From: Deltaproteobacteria bacterium UBA3076
Lineage (GTDB): Bacteria; Desulfobacterota; Dissulfuribacteria; Dissulfuribacterales; UBA3076
Reading direction: 5' to 3'
Assembly (NCBI GenBank): GCA_002367355.1
Contig: DFBQ01000063.1
Coordinates: 1-11,277, forward strand
Length of the DNA stretch: 11,277 nucleotides
Each line of letters opens with the position of its first letter. Within the stretch, counting starts at the first letter, position 1. The position numbers and the translations under genes were made by a program. This document shows positions 1-6,254 of the stretch, piece by piece. Under the pieces are notes generated by a model, which saw only the letters and a list, made by a program, of their open reading frames with translations, searched no databases and was not told where the DNA came from.

Positions 1-184
1 CCTAATACAACTCTTTGCACTCTGACATTCAGAGCACTATTAGTAATAACTGAATAATGAGGCCAATCTATCGGCACAGCAAAAAATATCGATGAAAGGC
101 CTGAGGGATAGGTTTATGCTTAGCCTATGATGCTGGCCGAGAAAGCGCTAAAATGCATACGATCATACGGCATCCAGTCGCCAT
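1..184. other. Left-edge stretch without a recognisable gene
   Basis: All six frames are broken by stops and no reading frame resembles a protein family I know. A frame starting at the ATG at 130 reads MLAEKALKCIRSYG and stays open to about 285. It overlaps the HepT-like frame in another phase, so it could be a frameshifted N-terminal part of that gene, but the match is too weak to assert. A small inverted repeat (CTCTGA-cat-TCAGAG) lies at 20-34. Best read as decayed sequence flanking a defence-gene remnant. Confidence 0.4.
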
Positions 185-445
185 TTGGGCCTTTTGGGTC
201 TCATGTTCCGTCTCAATGCACCGAACGTTTACATGGTAAAGGAAAACTGTCACTCAAAAAAGAGGCGTCGGGAATTGCTGCTGCCTGAATATCTCCAGGT
301 TGACTGGAAAAAAGCAAAAGGGATGCGGGACATTCTCACCCACCACTATGCCAATGTAAATGCTGAAGCGATCTTTTATATCTGCAAGGACAAAATACCC
401 CAGCTTAATGAAACTATTAAGAAAATGATCGAGGAGCTGGCATAA
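185..445 (+). pseudogene. HepT-like (DUF86/HEPN) toxin, C-terminal remnant
   Basis: HepT proteins are HEPN-domain toxins with an R-X4-H-X-Y motif. They pair with an MNT-type nucleotidyltransferase antitoxin that modifies the tyrosine. Residues about 39-85 fit the family: VDWKKAKGMRDILTHHY carries R48, H53 and Y55, followed by the usual helix ending IPQLNETIKKMIEEL. The first ~35 residues (TTG start at 185) do not resemble HepT, which is normally about 110-140 residues, so the N-terminal half is missing or frameshifted. No MNT partner is visible upstream. The stop TAA (443-445) overlaps the ATG of the next gene (TAATG), so the two were probably co-translated. The motif is seen directly; that this copy is non-functional is inference. 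A shorter, still active product cannot be excluded. Confidence 0.6.
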
Positions 446-708
446 TGGCCCTACATCCTGACTTTCCCTGTTCACCCTACGGCATACTTGATCCTGATAT
501 CCGCCGGTTTCCCGCTGATGAAGCCTTACGTGAATCGAGCTATGAAAAACTGCTGTCTCCTCTCGTGCATGAACTGCGCGAAAAGGTTGCCAGGTGGAGG
601 GATAATAACTACGAAGGCGCTGCCGATATGAGATGGACATCCCTCTGGGGAAAGGGAATAGTGATGCCCTCTTTTCCAAAGGCCTTAAAAATGGTATTCA
701 TGAGCTGA
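445..708 (+). pseudogene. Type III restriction/DEAD-helicase-like protein, N-terminal fragment
   Basis: The first ~61 residues (HPDFPCSPYGILDPDIRRF, then FPADEALRESSYEKLL, then VARWRDNNYEGAAD) match the N-terminus I associate with large type III restriction-subunit-like DEAD/DEAH proteins. In those proteins the next segment begins roughly S/T-x-x-S-x-x-L-L-x-W-W. Here similarity stops after D61 (codon 625-627), and the frame continues only as antisense of the end of mscS to a chance stop at 708. The helicase and nuclease domains are therefore absent. The start overlaps the stop of the HepT-like remnant. I infer the tail of a decayed defence operon truncated by recombination at about 625-630. 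Family assignment is from memory of homologues and is moderately sure; the truncation is clear if the assignment is right. Confidence 0.6.
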
Positions 709-1673
709 TGCGTGGCAAGACCTTTGTTCCTTGGGTCTTCTACCCAGCAAAGTAGCTCAAAGTCAATTGACGAATCCCCAAACGCCCTTAGCCTCGCCCT
801 TGGCTCAGGGTCTTTTGACACCATGGAATTGGACCCGGCTATTTCTACGAGAATATCCTCTACCTTTTCCAGGTCGCTCTCATAGGCTACACCCACGGGT
901 ATGCGTATCCTGAATCTGGGAACCGGGGCGCTTTCATTAATTATCTTGACATTTGCCAGTATGGAATTGGGGACGGTGATGAGCACATCATCTCTTGTCT
1001 TGATCCCTGTGGAACGGATGCCTATGTCCACCACTTCTCCCCTTTCCCCGGTATCAAGAATTATGTAATCCCCGATCTTAAAGGGTTTATCCACAAAAAT
1101 ACTGATCCCGCCAAAGAAATTGGCAAGGGTATCCTTTGCTGCCAGCGCGACGGCTATTCCCGCGATCCCTGCAGATGCAAACAGCGGCGTGAGGTTTACA
1201 TTCCAGATTGCAAGCATCCACAGGATACCTATGATAACGGCTGCAACACGAAATATGTTCTTGAAGAGAAGAAAGATATCTCGTCCGGCATCACCTGTCT
1301 TGGCCGCTATCGGGAAGCTCTTGTCTGACAGCCAGTTTACTATCCTGATAGCCGCGATCCACCACACAAAGAGGATCAGACTCTTGGTAACCATTGGAAA
1401 GATGAAGTCCCAAGGCGGCCGCAGCTTTAGCAATATCAGCCCGTGAAGGATACCCATTAAGGCAACAGTCCAGAATACAGGACCATGGACAAATGATATC
1501 AGCTTGTCATCAAAACTGACCTTTGTAAGGCCTGCCAAGCGCTTTAAGATTTTGTCAATAAATATGTCAGCAGCCTTGGCCAGCACCAGGAAAATCAATA
1601 CTGTGGCTAGGGCCTCAAGGCCAGGCACGTCACGAAGTATCTTGAAATAGTCTGAGAGGTGTAAAAGATCCAT
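609..1673 (-). CDS. MscS-family small-conductance mechanosensitive channel
   Basis: Inner-membrane channel of the MscS family, which releases osmolytes when membrane tension rises. Hydrophobic segments lie near residues 17-36, 65-83, 91-112 and 135-157. The pore-lining helix is at 165-190, with the Gly/Ala-rich run AGIAGIAVALAAKDTLANFF. The family beta domain follows: DKPFKIGD (195-202), a GEVVDIGIRST segment and VPNS (234-237), then the C-terminal alpha/beta cap to about 348. At 354 residues with five predicted membrane segments it is longer than E. coli MscS (286 residues, three segments). The ATG at 1673 gives an N-terminus just before the first membrane helix; no strong ribosome site precedes it. 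The last five residues (SAAPS) and the stop come from the antisense strand of the truncated restriction-gene fragment, so the natural 3' end has been replaced. It is transcribed away from rpsT. The core looks intact and probably functional. Confidence 0.93.
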   Translation of the reverse strand: MDLLHLSDYFKILRDVPGLEALATVLIFLVLAKAADIFIDKILKRLAGLTKVSFDDKLISFVHGPVFWTVALMGILHGLILLKLRPPWDFIFPMVTKSLILFVWWIAAIRIVNWLSDKSFPIAAKTGDAGRDIFLLFKNIFRVAAVIIGILWMLAIWNVNLTPLFASAGIAGIAVALAAKDTLANFFGGISIFVDKPFKIGDYIILDTGERGEVVDIGIRSTGIKTRDDVLITVPNSILANVKIINESAPVPRFRIRIPVGVAYESDLEKVEDILVEIAGSNSMVSKDPEPRARLRAFGDSSIDFELLCWVEDPRNKGLATHQLMNTIFKAFGKEGITIPFPQRDVHLISAAPS

Positions 1674-1674
1674 A

Positions 1675-1703
1675 TTGACATCAAATAGGTGCTATATTAT
1701 ATA
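1675..1703 (+). promoter_or_regulatory. Candidate sigma-70 promoter for rpsT
   Basis: A perfect -35 hexamer TTGACA (1675-1680) is followed after 17 bases by TATATA (1698-1703), pointing toward rpsT. Transcription would start near 1710 and give a leader of about 108 nucleotides. The -35 box abuts the mscS start codon (1671-1673). The prediction is from consensus only. Confidence 0.5.
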
Positions 1704-1724
1704 AGACCTTTGTCTTTAGGAAAA
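1696..1724 (-). promoter_or_regulatory. Candidate promoter for mscS, overlapping that of rpsT
   Basis: Read on the minus strand, 1701-1696 is a perfect TATAAT. Seventeen bases upstream, 1724-1719 reads TTTTCC, a poor -35 match. A start about 7 bases downstream would leave a very short mscS leader. The -10 region shares bases with the rpsT -10 on the other strand, so the two polymerases would compete. It is supported by the -10 only. Confidence 0.3.
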
Positions 1725-1740
1725 CAATAATAATTAATAT

Positions 1741-1769
1741 ATTCAGAAATTCAGCATTCACCATTTATC
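1741..1769 (+). repeat. Heptamer tract (ATTCAGC/ATTCACC type) in the rpsT leader
   Basis: Units ATTCAGA, ATTCAGC, ATTCACC and ATTTATC follow one another with period 7 and one extra A after the first. The 17-mer at 1749-1765 recurs exactly, inverted, at 6146-6162 upstream of ribH. Relative to the gene that follows, both copies have the same orientation. Confidence 0.6.
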
Positions 1770-1807
1770 GTACGCTGCAGATTGGGTTTTTCTGCGGAAT
1801 CAGATAT

Positions 1808-1821
1808 AGGAGGATAGATTG
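1808..1821 (+). promoter_or_regulatory. Strong ribosome-binding site fixing the TTG start of rpsT
   Basis: AGGAGG at 1808-1813 lies 5 bases before TTG at 1819-1821. No in-frame ATG exists nearby, and the encoded N-terminus (ANHKSAIKRARQ) is the conserved start of mature S20, so TTG is the initiation codon. Confidence 0.85.
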
Positions 1822-2100
1822 GCCAATCACAAGTCTGCCATTAAGAGGGCACGTCAGAATAAAAAGCGTCAATTGCGCAATAACTCCAAAAAAACAAGAA
1901 TAAAAAGCGTTGTAAAGGCACTTGAGGCCACCATCGCAGAAAAATCACCTGCAGAGGTCCAGGAGCATATGCGGTTGGCTCAAAAGGCCATTGCCAAGAC
2001 GGCGGCCAAGGGTATTATTCACAAGCGTACAGCTTCACGGAATATTTCCAGGCTAAGCAAAAAAGTTCAGGTGCTGATAAAAGCTCAGGCAGCGGGTTAG
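1819..2100 (+). CDS. rpsT: 30S ribosomal protein S20
   Basis: S20 binds 16S rRNA early in assembly of the small subunit. The 93-residue product has the family signature ANHKSAIKRARQNKKRQLRN at the N-terminus and a Lys/Arg/Ala-rich helical body including a KGIIHKRTASRNISRLSK stretch; S20 is usually 85-92 residues. Translation starts at TTG. E. coli rpsT also starts with UUG, and there the weak codon is part of S20 feedback control of its own translation. Whether that applies here is inference. It is the only intact + strand gene in the window. Its candidate promoter is at 1675-1703, and the leader holds a heptamer tract and a possible weak stem (1775-1780 with 1792-1797). The stop overlaps the lptE stop by 4 bp head-on, and a terminator follows within the lptE coding sequence. 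Confidence 0.97.
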   Translation: MANHKSAIKRARQNKKRQLRNNSKKTRIKSVVKALEATIAEKSPAEVQEHMRLAQKAIAKTAAKGIIHKRTASRNISRLSKKVQVLIKAQAAG

Positions 2101-2657
2101 AAGACACCTGTAATCCTGTGATAGATTATCTCAGCCACGTCGCGGCTGAGTTTTTGCATGGCCTCGTCCTTGAGGCCCTCGGTCTGCATTATATCCTTTC
2201 CCACAAGAAAACTTTCTTCTCTCACAATATTACCGGTCTGCCATATGACCTTGCCGCCTTCGTGGCGCACCAGATGCACAGAGCACTCGGCTGTGATGCG
2301 TCGTTCAACAGCCCGGTCGTATCTAATATAGGAAAGACCGCTGGTGCTTGTGCTTACAATCTCTCCCTCAAGGATCACATCGGCTTTATCCTTTGTGACA
2401 AGCTTCAGTCCTCTGCCCCTTAAAAATTCATGTCTGAGTTTTTCGGTTATCCAGACCCCAAGGAGAAGTTCGTTGCTGCGGTTGGCCCATGGCGCCACAT
2501 ATACGGTTTTTATCCAGGGAGGCAATGACTCTATACGTTCGGCACAGTGGTATCCACAACCCGATAACGAGCTCCAGAGAATACAGAAGGCAAAAACAGC
2601 GAGGATAAAACGCCCCTGGTGACGTGCACAGAAAACAATTTGTAAAAATTTAATCAT
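2097..2657 (-). CDS. lptE: LPS-assembly lipoprotein LptE
   Basis: LptE is the outer-membrane lipoprotein that plugs the LptD barrel and helps place lipopolysaccharide in the outer leaflet. The 186-residue product has a basic N-terminus, a hydrophobic segment (about 17-31) and a lipobox LSGC with C34 as the lipidated cysteine, followed by the family opening GCGYH. The mature part shows the LptE pattern: IKTVYVAPWANRS, then EKLRHEFL, then ADVILEGEI, and a C-terminal amphipathic helix. The ATG has AAGG about 9 bases upstream and lies 10 bp past the leuS stop; the leuS-lptE pair is common. Overall identity to LptE is always low, so the call rests on lipobox, pattern and position. Its last bases overlap rpsT and contain the rpsT terminator. 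I see no terminator for lptE itself, so its transcript may run antisense into rpsT. Confidence 0.85.
   Translation of the reverse strand: MIKFLQIVFCARHQGRFILAVFAFCILWSSLSGCGYHCAERIESLPPWIKTVYVAPWANRSNELLLGVWITEKLRHEFLRGRGLKLVTKDKADVILEGEIVSTSTSGLSYIRYDRAVERRITAECSVHLVRHEGGKVIWQTGNIVREESFLVGKDIMQTEGLKDEAMQKLSRDVAEIIYHRITGVF
2130..2155 (+). terminator. Intrinsic terminator of rpsT, inside the lptE coding sequence
   Basis: CTCAGCC (2130-2136) pairs perfectly with GGCTGAG (2144-2150) across a 7-base loop, and TTTTT follows at 2151-2155. It lies 29 bases past the rpsT stop and encodes part of the lptE C-terminus on the other strand. It is oriented for rpsT; read from the minus strand it has no following T run. 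Confidence 0.85.
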
Positions 2658-2667
2658 CTGATAGACC

Positions 2668-5193
2668 TTAATTCTTCACCACAATGTTAATCAGTCTTCC
2701 AGGCACATATATGATTTTATGTACAGCCTTCCTTTCTGTGTATCGCTTTACCTTCGGATCATCCAAGACCATAGATTCTATAATTTCCTTATCTGTATTC
2801 TGAGCCACCTCGACCTGGCTGCGAAGCTTACCATTTACCTGTACCACGATATTTACAGTATCAGCCCGTGCGATATCAAGATCTGCAACAGGCCATGGTT
2901 CAAGACTTATGGTCTTTTGATGGCCAAGAAGCTGCCACAGTTCGTCTGTTATATGGGGCACTATTGGAAAGAGCAAGATCAACACTGCTTCCATGGCCTC
3001 TCGCAGTACTGCCCAATCCCCCTGCTGATCCATCTCAGAGGTTCCATACCGGTTGAGGCAGGACATTACCTCATTGATCAACTCCATGACCGCGCTGATG
3101 GCCGTATTGAAATGAAAGCGCTGTTCAATGTCTTCGGTGACTTTCAGAATCGTCTGGTGTATTTTTTGTCTGAGGGCCTTGGTGGCCTTTGTCCCCTGGA
3201 TCAGGGTCTCCTTGTCAGTCCTCGCTGAGGTCAAACCATCAAGGTTTTCCGTGACCAGACGCCAGATTCGGTGCAGAAACCTGTGGGCACCCTCAACTCC
3301 TTGATCGCTCCATTCAAGATCCCTTTCCGGCGGGGAGGCGAAGAGGACGAAGAGACGAATCGTATCGACTCCGTAAGTATGGATCATCTCATCAGGGTCA
3401 ACCACATTACCCTTGGATTTGGACATCTTTGCCCCGTCCTTGAGGACCATGCCTTGAGTCAGGAGATTTGTAAAAGGCTCATCTGCCGAGAGCCATCCCA
3501 GGTCCCGAAGGACCTTGGTAAAAAATCTTGCATACAGGAGATGCAGTATGGCGTGTTCAATTCCACCGATATACTGATTTACAGGGAGCCATGCATCCAC
3601 CCTCTTCCGATCCAGAGGGGCCGAGGTCTCATCAGGGCATGCATATCTCGCAAAATACCAGGATGACTCCACAAAGGTATCCATTGTGTCGGTTTCCCGC
3701 CGTGCAGGTCCACCGCACTTGGGGCAGGTTGTAGACCAGAAGCTCTCAAGGTGGGGAAGGGGAGACCGGCCCTGCTTGTCCAACCGGGCATCCAGGGGGA
3801 GGATCACAGGCAGATCTTGTTTCCTGACCGGTACGATCCCGCATGTATCACACTGGACCATGGGAATAGGCGTTCCCCAATAGCGCTGTCTGGATATGCC
3901 CCAGTCCCTCAGGCGATAGCTGATTTTTTGGTTCCCAAGGCCCCGGGTCTCCAGGTGTCTGATTATGGCCTCCTTGGCCTGTTCGTTCTCCATGCCATCA
4001 AAAAGACCGGAGTTCACAAGGGTGCCAGGGCCTTCCCATGCCTCTTTCATGGTCTCGGACTTCAGGTTTTCCCCCTCTGGTTGAATTACGACCTTTATGG
4101 GTAACTTGTATTCCTTGGCAAACTCAAAGTCCCTCTGGTCATGAGCAGGGACAGCCATCACCGCCCCTGTGCCATATTCCATTAACACGAAATTAGCAAT
4201 GTAGATCGGAATACTTTCACCAGTTAGCGGATGCTTGACATAGGCCCTGGTGAAGACACCTTTTTTGGATTTGGTGATTTGGTGATTTGGTGATTGAGTG
4301 ATTTGTCTTTCCCGTGAAGGTATTTTGCTCCAATGGTCTATAAAGGCCTTTACTTCTTCCTCCTGACTTGTACCCATACAGAGTTCCAGGGCCATAGGGT
4401 GTTCCGGTGACAGGCTCATGAAGGTCGCACCAAAAAGGGTATCCGGTCTGGTAGTAAATACCCTGATTTCGCCATCCTCTCCTGCCAGCGGGAATATAAT
4501 CTCCGCCCCCACACTGCGACCTATCCAGTTGCGCTGCATTGTGAGGACCTTTTCCGGCCATCCGGTCAGCCTGTCGCATCCTTCCAGGAGTTCTTGAGTA
4601 TAGTCAGTGATCTTAAAAAACCACCCATCCAGTTCTTTTTCCACTACCTCTGTATCACACCGCCAGCACTTGCCGTCCTCTACCTGCTCATTGGCAAGGA
4701 CTGTCCGGCAACCTTCACACCAGTTGACTTTGGATTTCCGGCGATATACGAGTCCTGCTTCAAACATCTGGATAAAGAAGAGTTGTTCCCAGCGATAGTA
4801 CTCCGGATCACATGTGGCAAACTCTCTTTCCCAATCATATGACAACCCCAGGCGTTTGAGTTGTTTGCGCATGTAGTCAATATTTTCATAAGTCCATGTG
4901 GCAGGATGGGTCCTGTGTTCAATAGCAGCATTCTCAGCAGGCATACCAAAGGCGTCCCACCCCATGGGATGAAGGACGTTGTAACCTTGCATGCGTTTGT
5001 ACCGGGCCACTACGTCCCCTATGGTGTAATTCCTGACATGACCCATGTGTATCCGGCCTGAAGGATAGGGAAACATCTCCAGGACATAATAGCAGGGCCT
5101 GGAGCTATCCTCCCTGGCGGAAAAAAGGCCCTCTTTCGCCCAGTCGGCCTGATGCCTTTCTTCTATTATTTTGAAATCATATCGTGGTGTCAT
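2668..5193 (-). CDS. leuS: Leucyl-tRNA synthetase
   Basis: Class I synthetase that charges tRNA-Leu and hydrolyses mischarged tRNA. Of 841 residues, the HIGH motif is HMGH (49-52) and KMSKS is at 589-593. One zinc knuckle uses C159, C162, C176 and C179; a second set is C448, C451, C490 and C493. The CP1 editing domain (about 225-425) retains TTRPDT (247-252) and [15 protein letters not shown] (341-355), including the conserved aspartate. The leucine-specific insertion found before KMSKS in E. coli is absent, as in many bacteria. The anticodon-binding and C-terminal domains (through VQVNGK and [14 protein letters not shown]) are complete. Within the editing domain, residues about 296-309 ([14 protein letters not shown]) are encoded by an 8-bp tandem repeat where homologues usually have an acidic linker. 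The ATG lies 11 bp after the nusB stop, without a clear ribosome site, so coupling to nusB is likely. Confidence 0.98.
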   Translation of the reverse strand: MTPRYDFKIIEERHQADWAKEGLFSAREDSSRPCYYVLEMFPYPSGRIHMGHVRNYTIGDVVARYKRMQGYNVLHPMGWDAFGMPAENAAIEHRTHPATWTYENIDYMRKQLKRLGLSYDWEREFATCDPEYYRWEQLFFIQMFEAGLVYRRKSKVNWCEGCRTVLANEQVEDGKCWRCDTEVVEKELDGWFFKITDYTQELLEGCDRLTGWPEKVLTMQRNWIGRSVGAEIIFPLAGEDGEIRVFTTRPDTLFGATFMSLSPEHPMALELCMGTSQEEEVKAFIDHWSKIPSRERQITQSPNHQITKSKKGVFTRAYVKHPLTGESIPIYIANFVLMEYGTGAVMAVPAHDQRDFEFAKEYKLPIKVVIQPEGENLKSETMKEAWEGPGTLVNSGLFDGMENEQAKEAIIRHLETRGLGNQKISYRLRDWGISRQRYWGTPIPMVQCDTCGIVPVRKQDLPVILPLDARLDKQGRSPLPHLESFWSTTCPKCGGPARRETDTMDTFVESSWYFARYACPDETSAPLDRKRVDAWLPVNQYIGGIEHAILHLLYARFFTKVLRDLGWLSADEPFTNLLTQGMVLKDGAKMSKSKGNVVDPDEMIHTYGVDTIRLFVLFASPPERDLEWSDQGVEGAHRFLHRIWRLVTENLDGLTSARTDKETLIQGTKATKALRQKIHQTILKVTEDIEQRFHFNTAISAVMELINEVMSCLNRYGTSEMDQQGDWAVLREAMEAVLILLFPIVPHITDELWQLLGHQKTISLEPWPVADLDIARADTVNIVVQVNGKLRSQVEVAQNTDKEIIESMVLDDPKVKRYTERKAVHKIIYVPGRLINIVVKN
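4268..4307 (-). repeat. 8-bp tandem repeat inside leuS
   Basis: On the + strand the unit GATTTGGT occurs three times exactly (4268-4291), then degenerate as GATTGAGT and GATTTGTC. Because 8 is not a multiple of 3, the units are read in all three phases, giving the low-complexity peptide [12 protein letters not shown] in LeuRS. Gain or loss of one unit would shift the frame of an essential gene. Confidence 0.85.
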
Positions 5194-5204
5194 GATATCT
5201 GAAA

Positions 5205-5651
5205 CTATGCCTTTTCCGCCCTTTCTCTATCTCTTAAGACTGCGTCCAGGATTCCGTTGACAAAGGCGCTTGATTCCCCGCCACAAAACCTTTTTGCAAG
5301 CTCAAGGGCCTCATTTATGGCTACTTTAGGGGGAATGTCAGGGCAGTAACATAACTCAAAGGCCCCTATGCGCAAAATATTTTTGTCTACACTGGCCATT
5401 CTGTCCAAACGCCAATGCTTGGCGTTTTTTTTCAGGATAGAATCGATCTCCGCCTTATGGGTAAGCACCCCTTGCAGCCGAGTCCGGCCGAATGCCAAAG
5501 CAGGATCATCTTCAGGGATAGCCTCTGAAGCCAGATCAGTGGCATATTCCATAATGACCTTGTCTATGTCTTCAATGGTATCCCAGTCACATTGGTAAAG
5601 GATCTGAAGGGCGATCTCTCGCCCTCTGTGGCGCACGGACAATTTAGGCAT
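5205..5651 (-). CDS. nusB: Transcription antitermination factor NusB
   Basis: NusB, with NusE (S10), binds boxA RNA and supports antitermination of rRNA operons. The 148-residue all-helical product shows the family pattern: [18 protein letters not shown] near the N-terminus, and the C-terminal [44 protein letters not shown] (about 95-139), the most conserved NusB block. Its ATG overlaps the end of ribH by 8 bp, with AGGA a few bases upstream inside ribH. A ribH-nusB pair is widespread in bacteria, so this neighbourhood is expected. leuS follows after 11 bp. Confidence 0.96.
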   Translation of the reverse strand: MPKLSVRHRGREIALQILYQCDWDTIEDIDKVIMEYATDLASEAIPEDDPALAFGRTRLQGVLTHKAEIDSILKKNAKHWRLDRMASVDKNILRIGAFELCYCPDIPPKVAINEALELAKRFCGGESSAFVNGILDAVLRDRERAEKA

Positions 5652-6114
5652 TTAGTCCTTTTAAGAGGTTTGCCATTTCTACAGCCGCAAGGGCAGCGTC
5701 CCAGCCTTTGTTCCCGGCCTTGGTGCCTGCCCGTTCAATGGCCTGCTCGATACTGTCCGTGGTAAGTACTCCAAAGGCAACAGGGCAATCTGCCTGCATT
5801 GCAACCTGTGCGATCCCCTTGGAAGTCTCGGCAGCCACATAGTCGAAGTGTGGCGTAGCCCCTCGGATGACGCAGCCCAGACATATTACAGCATCATAGC
5901 GACCGCTATTGGCCATACGCTTGGCAACAAGGGGAATTTCAAAGGCCCCGGGCACCCAGGCCACTTCAACATCATCTTCTATGCATCCATGCCTGACAAG
6001 TGCATCTAATGCACCTCCAAGCAGCTTACTGGAAATGAATTCGTTAAATCGCGCAATCACAATACCTAAACGCAATCCCTGGGCCTGCAGGTGACCTTCA
6101 AATGTCTTAGGCAT
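5644..6114 (-). CDS. ribH: 6,7-dimethyl-8-ribityllumazine synthase
   Basis: Condenses 5-amino-6-ribitylaminouracil with 3,4-dihydroxy-2-butanone 4-phosphate to the lumazine precursor of riboflavin, usually within an icosahedral or pentameric shell. The 156-residue product has ARFNEFI (21-27), PGAFEIP (55-61), [14 protein letters not shown] (80-93) with the catalytic histidine H89, and the C-terminal phosphate-binding [19 protein letters not shown] (119-137) with R128. Length and motifs are typical. The ATG follows GAGGGG at a 6-base spacing. It is separated from ribBA by 139 bp holding a hairpin and two repeat tracts, so it may have its own promoter or a processed transcript. It overlaps nusB by 8 bp. 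Confidence 0.98.
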   Translation of the reverse strand: MPKTFEGHLQAQGLRLGIVIARFNEFISSKLLGGALDALVRHGCIEDDVEVAWVPGAFEIPLVAKRMANSGRYDAVICLGCVIRGATPHFDYVAAETSKGIAQVAMQADCPVAFGVLTTDSIEQAIERAGTKAGNKGWDAALAAVEMANLLKGLNA

Positions 6115-6144
6115 GATATTCCCCTCTTATTTATAGACAATGTC

Positions 6145-6172
6145 GAATGGTGAATGCTGAATGCTGAATTGT
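6145..6172 (-). repeat. Heptamer tract (GAATGCT on + strand) in the ribH leader
   Basis: The + strand reads GAATGGT, GAATGCT, GAATGCT, GAATTGT, four consecutive heptamers. The 17-mer at 6146-6162 is the exact reverse complement of 1749-1765. In the direction of ribH it reads ATTCAGC ... ATTCACC, ending about 30 bases before the ribH start. Confidence 0.65.
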
Positions 6173-6202
6173 GGAAGAAGATTTAAAAAACATATACCTT
6201 AA

Positions 6203-6225
6203 TTCAACATTTAAAATTCAAAATT
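6203..6225 (-). repeat. Heptamer tract (TTTTGAA type) after the ribBA hairpin
   Basis: The + strand reads TTCAACA, TTTAAAA, TTCAAAA, TT with period 7. On the minus strand this is a run of TTTTGAA-like units directly following the hairpin at 6226-6254. The same unit follows the ribE hairpin. Confidence 0.55.
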
Positions 6226-6254
6226 GTGTCTGAACGGCTTTTTCGTTCAGACAC
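6226..6254 (-). terminator. Perfect hairpin on the ribBA stop codon (possible terminator, copy A)
   Basis: On the minus strand GTGTCTGAACG pairs with CGTTCAGACAC (11 bp, no mismatch) around a 7-base AAAAAGC loop. The first G of the stem is the last base of the ribBA TAG. The following AATTTTGAATTTT is T-rich but interrupted, so termination would be weak; a processing or transcript-protecting role is equally possible. It is 25/29 identical to the hairpin at 7539-7567. Confidence 0.65.

Noticed and set aside
20..34. Inverted repeat CTCTGA-cat-TCAGAG near the left edge, possibly a third hairpin copy or a mobile-element end
   Set aside because: Only 6 bp, lacks the ACGG part of the ribE/ribBA hairpins, has no T run and no partner copy within the window.
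254..679. Minus-strand open frame of 141 codons across the defence remnants and mscS end
   Set aside because: It is antisense to the HepT-like and restriction-like remnants, which carry recognisable motifs; its own translation resembles nothing.
4268..4307. CRISPR-like or direct-repeat array
   Set aside because: Units are 8 bp, contiguous and lie in coding sequence; there are no spacers and no cas genes.
6125..6140. Promoter for ribH from a TATAAA-like box (minus strand) just upstream of its ribosome site
   Set aside because: No acceptable -35 at proper spacing; the AT-rich repeat spacer makes such boxes likely by chance.
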